Made by a program: the position numbers and the translations under genes. From DASVUC01 sp038237225 (lineage in GTDB: Bacteria; Planctomycetota; Phycisphaerae; Tepidisphaerales; Tepidisphaeraceae), in contig JBBRYX010000022.1 of the NCBI GenBank assembly GCA_038237225.1, positions 1-64,000 on the forward strand: 64,000 nucleotides of DNA, given 5' to 3'. The notes under the pieces were generated by a model. That model saw only the letters and a list, made by a program, of their open reading frames with translations. It made no database searches and was not told the DNA's origin. The stretch's first letter is position 1. Every line of letters begins with the position of its first letter. Below are positions 34,128 to 40,449 of the stretch, piece after piece.

Positions 34128-35600
34128 TCAAATCATCCGAAGACTGCCAGTCATCATCACCCGCCGATACCGCGTAAACGTCAGCGGGTTCGTAATCCCC
34201 TCCCCGGTTGGCGTCGCAACCGAATAGCTCAGATATCCCTGACCACCCAGACCGAGTCCCGCCGGGCTCGCGCCGTTCACCACGAACAGCGTCACATTCG
34301 CCCGCCGACCGAACTTGGTGACGGTGTCCATGTTCCGTGAATGAATGATTGCCGTATGGCGATACCCATGCTCGCTCTCGATCGCCAGATCGATCGCCTC
34401 GTCCACATCCCTCACGCGAACGAACGGCACGAACGGCATCATCTGCTCTTCCTGCACAAACAGATGATCCTTGTTCGTCTCACCCACAAGCAACTGCACC
34501 GCCGGCCCCACGCTCACGCCCGCCGCCTGCGCCAGCACGCTCGCATCACGGCCCACAAAATCCTTGTTCACATGCTTCTTCCCCTCGTCACCGGTGAATG
34601 CTGCCTTGGTCAGCTTCTCGATCTGCGCCGCGTTCAACACGAATCCCCCCGCCTTCTCCATCTGCGTCATCAATTTGTCGAACACGCTCTCGACGCAGAA
34701 CACCTGTTTCTCCCCGATGCACAGCAGGTTGTTGTCGTACGCCGCCCCTTTCACGATCGACTCCGCCGCGTTTTTCAAGCACGCCGTCTCATCCACAACC
34801 ACCGGCGGATTTCCCGGCCCCGCCACGATCGCCCGCTTCTTCGAATTGAGCGCCGCCCGCGCCACGCTAGGTCCGCCGGTCGCGACGAGCAACGAAATCC
34901 CCCGATGCTTGAAGATCGCCTCCGCCGTCTCCAGCGTCGGCGGCACAATCACCGTCACCAGCGCATCAATCCCAAACCGCTGCGCGATCGCCTTGTTGTA
35001 TTCCCGCACGGCAATGGCGGCGCAGTTCATTCCACTCGGATGCGGATTGCACACCAGCGAATTCCCCGACGCGATCATGTTGATCGCATTCGCTGAAAGC
35101 GTCGGCACCGAATGGGTCACCGGGGTAATTACGCCGATCACTCCGAACGGCGCGAACTCCTCCAAACAAACCCCATTTGACCCGCTATACGCGTTGGTCT
35201 TCAGCCACTCCACCCCGGGCACCAGTTCCAGAATCTGCAGCTTCTCGATTTTGTGATCCAGCCGCCCGATCTTCGTCTCATCCAGCTCGATCTTCCCCCA
35301 GGCCTGGGCATTATCCTTCGCGATCTTCTTGATCAACTTGACGATCACATCCCGATCGTCCAGCGAAAGCTTAGCAAGCTTCTTCTGCGACTCCGTCGCC
35401 GCCGCCACGGCATCATCGACATTCGAAAAAATTCCATACTCGCCCACCGGCACGCTCGTCCCATGCCGCTCGGACATCTTCCCCTCATTCGCCGGCGCAT
35501 CTTCACCCGCCCGCACGCCCGCGCCGCCGCTTCCTCTGCGACGAGACTCGAGCCGCCGCATCACTTCAGCAACAACATCCTGAACGATCGCCTGGTTCAT
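34128..35600 (-). CDS. CoA-acylating aldehyde dehydrogenase (PduP/EutE-like)
   Basis: A 490-residue aldehyde dehydrogenase, with VITPVTHSVPTLSANAINMI, ATGGPSVARAAL, AGPGNPPVVVDETA and the catalytic Cys in YDNNLLCIGEKQVF, matching the PduP/EutE group that makes acyl-CoA. In this locus it would turn lactaldehyde plus CoA and NAD+ into lactyl-CoA. The N-terminus (MNQAIVQDVVAEVMRRLES) is an amphipathic helix joined by an RRRGSGG linker, a typical encapsulation peptide. The ORF is three bases from the upstream BMC-P stop. Confidence 0.92.
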   Translation of the reverse strand: MNQAIVQDVVAEVMRRLESRRRGSGGAGVRAGEDAPANEGKMSERHGTSVPVGEYGIFSNVDDAVAAATESQKKLAKLSLDDRDVIVKLIKKIAKDNAQAWGKIELDETKIGRLDHKIEKLQILELVPGVEWLKTNAYSGSNGVCLEEFAPFGVIGVITPVTHSVPTLSANAINMIASGNSLVCNPHPSGMNCAAIAVREYNKAIAQRFGIDALVTVIVPPTLETAEAIFKHRGISLLVATGGPSVARAALNSKKRAIVAGPGNPPVVVDETACLKNAAESIVKGAAYDNNLLCIGEKQVFCVESVFDKLMTQMEKAGGFVLNAAQIEKLTKAAFTGDEGKKHVNKDFVGRDASVLAQAAGVSVGPAVQLLVGETNKDHLFVQEEQMMPFVPFVRVRDVDEAIDLAIESEHGYRHTAIIHSRNMDTVTKFGRRANVTLFVVNGASPAGLGLGGQGYLSYSVATPTGEGITNPLTFTRYRRVMMTGSLRMI

Positions 35601-35603
35601 GTC

Positions 35604-35954
35604 TTAACCCTTCGTGCCTTCGTCCCTACGTGCCTTCGTGCCCTCCCCATAAAACGTCTTCCCGCCGAACTCCGCCGAATCCACAATGCCCACGATGACG
35701 GCATCCGCCGGCAAATTTTTCGTCATCTCCGTCATCCGCGCGCTCGATCCCTGCACCACCAGCACCAACTGTCCCTCCCCCGCGCCGACGGTATCGATCG
35801 CCACGATCGCGCGACCGGTGTTGCCCAAAGAAGCCGGCTTGCTGTCGCCGTCATACTTCACATTGAGAGGTTCGACGACGAACAGCTTCTGCCCGGAAAG
35901 ACTCTTGTCCTTCTGCGTCGCAACCACGTGGCCTGTGACTCGTGCGAGAAACAT
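35604..35954 (-). CDS. BMC-P pentameric shell protein, C-terminus from a repeat
   Basis: EutN/CcmL family: MFLARVTGHVVATQKDKSL, LFVVEPLNV, IVAIDTVGAGEGQLVLVVQGSSARMT, VIVGIVDSAEF. ATG at 35954 is chosen because upstream codons are translated repeat (CACGTTTCACG). The last ~12 residues (KARRDEGTKG) derive from CTTCGTGCCTTCGTG-type repeat at about 35606-35641, so the protein has an altered tail. Third BMC-P of the operon. Confidence 0.87.
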   Translation of the reverse strand: MFLARVTGHVVATQKDKSLSGQKLFVVEPLNVKYDGDSKPASLGNTGRAIVAIDTVGAGEGQLVLVVQGSSARMTEMTKNLPADAVIVGIVDSAEFGGKTFYGEGTKARRDEGTKG

Positions 35955-35959
35955 CGCTG

Positions 35960-36043
35960 CGCTCCTGAAACGTGAAACGTGAAACGTAATGCTCGTGAAA
36001 TCGCGACTGCTTCTTGTCACGTTTCACGTTTTCACGTTTCACG
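35960..36043. repeat. Hairpin repeat of the GTGAAACGTGAAAC type
   Basis: Tandem GAAACGTGAAACGTGAAACG on the left pairs with CACGTTTCACGTTTTCACG on the right. It fills the gap between a BMC-H and a BMC-P gene. Confidence 0.85.
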
Positions 36044-36044
36044 C

Positions 36045-36314
36045 TTACCCCATCTTCGCGACGTCTGAATGCGGCCGCGGAATCACATGAACCGAGACCA
36101 CTTCTCCCACACGTCCCGCCGCCTCGGCGCCGGCATCCACCGCCGCCCGAACCGCCGCCACATCACCGCTGAGCGTGATCGCGACCAATCCCGATCCAAC
36201 CTTGTGCTGCTCGACGAACTGCACATTCGCCGCCTTAAGCGCCGCATCGCACGCTTCAACAGCCGCAACCAACCCCTTAGTCTCAATCAACCCAATCGCT
36301 TCATTATTTGCCAT
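36045..36314 (-). CDS. BMC-H hexameric shell protein
   Basis: An 89-residue single BMC domain: NNEAIGLIETKGLVAAVEAC, AALKAANVQFVEQHKVGSG, VRAAVDAGAEAAGRVGEVVS and HVIPRPHSDV. Hexamers tile the shell facets; the loop KVGSG lines the central pore and matches the classical PduA/CcmK type. ATG at 36314 (MANNEA) gives the family-length protein; upstream codons to 36395 are spacer. Confidence 0.93.
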   Translation of the reverse strand: MANNEAIGLIETKGLVAAVEACDAALKAANVQFVEQHKVGSGLVAITLSGDVAAVRAAVDAGAEAAGRVGEVVSVHVIPRPHSDVAKMG

Positions 36315-36384
36315 CGCAATCTCCAAAAATGATGCCGCTACCTCTTCAGCAACGCACAACTGACCACGGACAACGGACCAACAT

Positions 36385-37500
36385 TTAATTCGCATTCAGC
36401 ACGGCAGCCGTCTGCCGCGCCACAATCAACTCTTCATTCGCAGGCACAATCCAAACTTGCCCATCCGACTCCACCGCGCTGATCTCCACTTCCTGCCCCC
36501 GCACGTGATTCTTATTGTGATCCAACTCAATCCCCGCCCATTCCAGATTCCGGCAAACCTGCTCCCGAAACGCAACTCCGTTCTCGCCAATCCCTCCCGT
36601 AAACACCAGCACATCACATCCACCCAGCACCACCAGATACGCCCCGATATAGTGCCTCACGCTTTCCGCAAAGGCGTCAATCGCCAGACGCGCACGCTCG
36701 TTCCCCTCGCCCGCCGCCTTCTCAATATCCCGCATGTCCGGCGACACCCCGCTCATCCCCAGCATCCCTCCCTCTTTCGACAGTTTCTTGAAAATGTCCT
36801 CCACCCCCATCCCCGCCTTCATCAGCTTCAGCATCGCAAACGCATCAAAATCTCCAACCCGATTGTTATGCGGAAGCCCCGACTGTGCCGTCATCCCAAA
36901 CGAGTTTGCGACGCTCTTCCCATTCTCAATCGCACAGATCGAGCTCGATCCGCCCAGGTGACACGAGATCATCCGCCGAGATTTCTCTTTTCCCACAAGC
37001 TCCGCCACCCGCCCCGCGATGTACCGATGCGATGCTCCATGAAACCCGTACCGCCGAATCCCCAATTTCTCCGTCCACTCGTGCGGAATCGCATACACCT
37101 GTCGCGCCGCCGGAATCGTCTGATGGAACGCGGTCTCAAAACACGCCACCTGCGGCACCCGCGGCAGCTTCTCCCCGAACGCCTTCATCGCCGCGATGTA
37201 CGGTGGATTATGCGCCGGCGCCACATCAGAGAACGCCTCCATCGTCTTGATGACTTCCCTCGTCACCCGAACCGCCCCGGAGATCGGTCCACCATGCACC
37301 GCCTTAAATCCAATCGCATCCGGCTCGGCTCCAATCTCCTTGAGAATCACGTCAATCACATCCCCATGCGATGCAAACGGAGAATCCTTCTGCCCAATCC
37401 GCTCATACCCTCCACGCGCAACCTCATCGCCGTCTCGCTCCATATCCAGGAGCTTATACTTGAAGGAAGTGCTACCGAGATTGGCCACGAGAACCAGCAT
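36385..37500 (-). CDS. Acetate kinase family protein
   Basis: The 371-residue protein begins MLVLVANLGSTSFKYKLLDM, the acetate-kinase phosphate site. It also has GFKAVHGGPISG, CFETAFHQTIPAA, YAIPHEWTEKLGIRRYGFHG (catalytic Arg region), IEKAAG and FTGGIGENG. It would convert lactyl-phosphate (or propionyl/acetyl-phosphate) to the acid with ATP gain, completing the PduL pathway. ATG at 37500 is selected; upstream codons are from a repeat. Acetate kinase genes are usual in PVM microcompartment loci. Confidence 0.9.
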   Translation of the reverse strand: MLVLVANLGSTSFKYKLLDMERDGDEVARGGYERIGQKDSPFASHGDVIDVILKEIGAEPDAIGFKAVHGGPISGAVRVTREVIKTMEAFSDVAPAHNPPYIAAMKAFGEKLPRVPQVACFETAFHQTIPAARQVYAIPHEWTEKLGIRRYGFHGASHRYIAGRVAELVGKEKSRRMISCHLGGSSSICAIENGKSVANSFGMTAQSGLPHNNRVGDFDAFAMLKLMKAGMGVEDIFKKLSKEGGMLGMSGVSPDMRDIEKAAGEGNERARLAIDAFAESVRHYIGAYLVVLGGCDVLVFTGGIGENGVAFREQVCRNLEWAGIELDHNKNHVRGQEVEISAVESDGQVWIVPANEELIVARQTAAVLNAN

Positions 37501-37620
37501 GGTCAAAGTCCGAAATCCGAAACTCGAAATCCGAAACAAACTTCAAATCCGAATGTTCGAAACATTTCTTCTTTGCTGTTTCGAATTTGTTTCGGATTTC
37601 GAAATTCGGATTTCGTGCTT
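37501..37620. repeat. Hairpin repeat of the AATCCGAAATCCGAAAC type
   Basis: AAAGTCCGAAATCCGAAACT and further units pair with GTTTCGGATTTCGAAATTCG on the right. It separates ackA from the BMC-H gene at 37634, and the same family invaded imuB (26276-26336). Confidence 0.85.
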
Positions 37621-37633
37621 AGTTGAACGTCCC

Positions 37634-37951
37634 TTACATCGAAGCGCCGCTCACACCGCCCGCCCCATACCCAGCCAACAACTCCGGATGTGGCCGAGCA
37701 ATCACATGCGCCGCGACCAGTTCCCCAACTCGACCCGCGGCTTCCGCCCCGGCATCCACGGCAGCCTTCACGCTGCCGACGTCGCCGCGCACGATCGTCG
37801 TAACAAACGCTCCACCAATCTGGATCGTTTTCACAATTTCCACGTTCGCCGCCTTGCACATCGCATCGGTCGCCTCGACCAGTCCCACCCACCCCTTGGT
37901 CTCGATCAACCCCAGCGCGCTCCCAAACGAATTTCCATTTCCATCAGCCAT
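37634..37951 (-). CDS. BMC-H hexameric shell protein, variant pore
   Basis: A 105-residue BMC domain: GSALGLIETKGWVGLVEATD, AANVEIVKTIQIGGAF, VKAAVDAGAEAAGRVGELVA and HVIARPHPELLAGY. The pore loop is QIGGAF, not KIGSG/KVGSG, implying a different pore diameter or charge from the other two hexamers. It has a short C-terminal extension (GAGGVSGASM). Confidence 0.92.
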   Translation of the reverse strand: MADGNGNSFGSALGLIETKGWVGLVEATDAMCKAANVEIVKTIQIGGAFVTTIVRGDVGSVKAAVDAGAEAAGRVGELVAAHVIARPHPELLAGYGAGGVSGASM

Positions 37952-37972
37952 GACAAGCTCCGTTTCTCTTTC

Positions 37973-38042
37973 GTAGCACGGGCTTCTAGCCCGTGTCTTC
38001 TCTTCAGCGCCTCTTCAGCGTGGCATGGGCGTCTCGCCCATG
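37973..38042. repeat. Two small hairpins between BMC-H genes
   Basis: GTAGCACGGGCTTCTAGCCC with following GTG (37973-37995) and CATGGGCGTCTCGCCCATG (38024-38042) are palindromes. The second matches the units in imuA, mutL and at 38392. Confidence 0.85.
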
Positions 38043-38057
38043 CGCATTGAATTTCTC

Positions 38058-38372
38058 TTACTTCCTGGCCCCAGCAGCTACCGCCGGCGCAGCCGTCTTC
38101 TTCTTAGGCATCATTCCCCCAAGATCATCATGCGGACGCGCGATCACGTGCACGCTCACCACCTGCCCCACGCGACCCGCGGCTTCCGCGCCGGCATCCA
38201 CCGCAGCCTTCACCGCCGCCACATCCCCTTTGACGAACGCGGTAACAAGCCCGCTTCCCGCCTTATCCCATCCCACCATCTCCACATTCGCCGCTTTCAA
38301 CATCGCATCCGATCCCTCCATCAGTGCGACAAGTCCTTTACACTCCAACAATCCAAGCGCCTCGCTAGCCAT
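38058..38372 (-). CDS. BMC-H hexameric shell protein with basic tail
   Basis: A 104-residue BMC domain: MASEALGLLECKGLVALMEG, AANVEMVGWDKAGSG, VKAAVDAGAEAAGRVGQVVS and HVIARPHDDL. The pore loop is KAGSG. A ~20-residue basic/Ala-rich tail (MPKKKTAAPAVAAGARK) follows the domain, which may extend to the shell surface. It is next to pduL, second gene of the operon. Confidence 0.92.
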   Translation of the reverse strand: MASEALGLLECKGLVALMEGSDAMLKAANVEMVGWDKAGSGLVTAFVKGDVAAVKAAVDAGAEAAGRVGQVVSVHVIARPHDDLGGMMPKKKTAAPAVAAGARK

Positions 38373-38391
38373 GACATTTCCTTTCTCAAGC

Positions 38392-38414
38392 GTAGCATGG
38401 GCGTCTCGCCCATG
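38392..38414. repeat. Small hairpin upstream of BMC-H
   Basis: GTAGCATGGGCGTCTCGCCC with following ATG is a palindrome between pduL and the first BMC-H gene. Confidence 0.8.
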
Positions 38415-38425
38415 TTTCTTTGCCT

Positions 38426-39133
38426 TTACTTCATCAATTCCATGTGTGTCGCCGACTCCAAATCACAAGCATTCCCCTCATCCGTATCGATGTGCACTTC
38501 CAGCACCACCTTCGGATGAAACCGCACCCGCACCTTGTCGAACATCACCCCGCAAGGCCCCTCGATCTTCAACTTCATGTGATCGCCATCCTTCATCCCG
38601 TAATACGCCATGTCCGCCGTCGACATGTGCACATGCCGCTCCGCCCGAATCACACCCTTCGGAATCGAAACCGCCCCCTTCGGCCCCAAAATCGTAATCC
38701 CCGGCGACCCCTCATGATTTCCACTGATCCGCAGTGGAAGGTCGACGCCAAGGTAAATCCCATCCGTATAAGACAACTCCACCTGCGTGTAATTCCTCAC
38801 CGGTCCCAGGATCCGAACATTAGGAATGATCCTCTGCCGAGGCCCCACGAGCGTCACCAGTTGCTCCGAAGCAAACTCCCCCTCCTGATAAAGATCTTTC
38901 AATTTCATCAACTTCGCCCCCGCTCCAAAGAGCACTTCCAGGTCCGCCGGCGTCACGTGCATGTGCCGCGCCGAAACATTGACCACCAACGGATGCGGCG
39001 ACCCACCTTGGGTCGATCGCCCGGATTGCTCCCTCACGCCCGGCGCCTGCTCTTCCCGCAGCCGAGCGGTCAAGACCTCGCGCACCAACCCTTCAACCTC
39101 ACGCCGATCCAGCACTTGCGCTATTCCAGCCAT
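38426..39133 (-). CDS. pduL: PduL-type phosphotransacylase with encapsulation peptide
   Basis: First gene of the operon. Two PduL half-domains are visible with zinc-binding histidines in SARHMHVTPADLEVLFGAG and in RAERHVHMSTADMAYYG. PduL exchanges CoA for phosphate, here expected to make lactyl-phosphate from lactyl-CoA. The N-terminus (AGIAQVLDRREVEGLVREVL) is an amphipathic helix plus linker, as in microcompartment-targeted PduL. The ATG at 39133 with GAGG six bases upstream is preferred to TTG at 39148. A sigma70-like promoter precedes it. Confidence 0.93.
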   Translation of the reverse strand: MAGIAQVLDRREVEGLVREVLTARLREEQAPGVREQSGRSTQGGSPHPLVVNVSARHMHVTPADLEVLFGAGAKLMKLKDLYQEGEFASEQLVTLVGPRQRIIPNVRILGPVRNYTQVELSYTDGIYLGVDLPLRISGNHEGSPGITILGPKGAVSIPKGVIRAERHVHMSTADMAYYGMKDGDHMKLKIEGPCGVMFDKVRVRFHPKVVLEVHIDTDEGNACDLESATHMELMK

Positions 39134-39159
39134 TCCAATCCTCGTCAATCGATCTCACT

Positions 39160-39188
39160 ATTGTGCATTATCTTCCAAATTATGTCAA
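39160..39188 (-). promoter_or_regulatory. Predicted sigma70-type promoter of the microcompartment operon
   Basis: On the minus strand TTGACA (39188-39183) and CACAAT (39165-39160) are 17 bases apart. The -35 is perfect and the -10 matches four of six. It lies 27 bases before the pduL ATG in the only free gap upstream of the operon. Confidence 0.5.
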
Positions 39189-39265
39189 GTTCTATCACGA
39201 TCATGCACCCGCGATTTCCCGTCTTCCGATCGTCAATGACTCAATCGCCCCATCCTCAATCCCCC

Positions 39266-39628
39266 TCAATTCCCCCGATATTCGCAAACGCTCGTGCAAG
39301 TCTCATGCACCACAACTGCCGCCAGCGTAGGCAACTCCCCCTTCAGCCGCTCCCAAATCCACCGCGCCAAAACCTCGCTCGTCGGATTCGAAAGCCCGTC
39401 GATGTCATTCAGATAGAAATGATCGAGCCGTTTCACCAAAGGCTCCGCGGCCTTTTTGATGTCCCCATAATCGATCAAATACCCTCTCGATTCATCGACT
39501 TCTCCCTCCACAACCACCTCAAACCGAAACGAATGCCCATGCAACCGCCGGCACTTATGCCCTTCCGGAAACGTCGGAAGATCATGCGCTGCCTCAAAAT
39601 GAAATGTCTTCGACAACCGAACTCGCAT
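39266..39628 (-). CDS. queD: 6-carboxy-tetrahydropterin synthase QueD
   Basis: A 120-residue T-fold protein: FHFEAAHDLPTFPEGHKCRR with RLHGHSFRFEVVVEG, where two His motifs plus a further His bind zinc and the Cys is catalytic; also GYLIDYGDIKK, LDHFYLND and VVVHETCTSVCEYRG. It makes 6-carboxy-tetrahydropterin for preQ0/queuosine. ATG at 39628 begins MRVRLSKTF. It follows queE on the same strand, supporting the queuosine assignment. Confidence 0.9.
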   Translation of the reverse strand: MRVRLSKTFHFEAAHDLPTFPEGHKCRRLHGHSFRFEVVVEGEVDESRGYLIDYGDIKKAAEPLVKRLDHFYLNDIDGLSNPTSEVLARWIWERLKGELPTLAAVVVHETCTSVCEYRGN

Positions 39629-39634
39629 CAGACT

Positions 39635-39669
39635 TCCTCTTGCCTCTTGCCTCTTGCCTCTTGCCTCCC
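39635..39669. repeat. Tandem CCTCTTG repeat between queE and queD
   Basis: Four tandem CCTCTTG units fill the 44-bp gap between queE and queD. No inverted arm is seen here. Confidence 0.75.
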
Positions 39670-39672
39670 CCA

Positions 39673-40362
39673 CTACGTCCCCTTCCGATTTCCATACAGC
39701 TCCACATGCAATCTCGGACAATACCGAAACCCTTCCCGCTTACAAAGCGCGCTCACCCACTCCGCCCGCGATTGCAACATCGCCACATCCGTCCCCTCCG
39801 GCATGAGTAGAACATCCTCCGGCTTCCAGCCGCGCACCCTCCCAAGAATCTCCCGAATCTCCGCCAAATCCCCGTCCCCCGACACCACAAACTTTATCTG
39901 CATCTCCGGCGCTGTATCAATGAACTTTTGAATGACCTCGTGATTAATCCTCGCCTTTTCATGCGCCAAAGCGAACCTCCCATTTTCCCGCTCCCAAGGC
40001 GTCGAGTTGGCAAGCTTGGGCGACACGCTTGCCAAATCCACCGCCACATCTTTCCAAACGGTCCCGGCTGTTTCCACAGTCACATGCAATCCCGCCCCTC
40101 TAAGTTCTGCGCACAACTCCCCCACATCCGAAAAAATCATCGGCTCCCCTCCCGTCACCACCACATGCCTTGCGGCAAAACTTCTCACCCGATCCACAAT
40201 TTCCCCCACGTTCATCACCTCGCCCTCCGGCTCCCAGGAAGCATAAGGCGTATCACACCACGCGCATCTCAAATTACACCCGCTTGCGCGCACAAAAACG
40301 GAAGGGACCCCGACCCGTTTCCCTTCCCCCTGAATCGAATAAAAAATCTCCGAAATCTTCAC
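39673..40362 (-). CDS. queE: 7-carboxy-7-deazaguanine synthase QueE
   Basis: A radical-SAM enzyme of 229 residues. It shows ISEIFYSIQGEGKRVGVPSV, the CxxxCxxC motif in ASGCNLRCAWCDTPYASW, and VVTGGEPMIF. It rearranges 6-carboxy-tetrahydropterin to 7-carboxy-7-deazaguanine. The neighbouring queD makes its substrate. The gene starts ~90 bp from the divergent mutL, so both promoters must lie in that short gap. Confidence 0.93.
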   Translation of the reverse strand: MKISEIFYSIQGEGKRVGVPSVFVRASGCNLRCAWCDTPYASWEPEGEVMNVGEIVDRVRSFAARHVVVTGGEPMIFSDVGELCAELRGAGLHVTVETAGTVWKDVAVDLASVSPKLANSTPWERENGRFALAHEKARINHEVIQKFIDTAPEMQIKFVVSGDGDLAEIREILGRVRGWKPEDVLLMPEGTDVAMLQSRAEWVSALCKREGFRYCPRLHVELYGNRKGT

Positions 40363-40449
40363 AGCCCAATCTTACCCCACGGCACCCCAACCTTCCTCAG
40401 CGCATGCGGGGCAGATGTCTGGCCGCCGCTTTACCCTATAATCCGCCGC

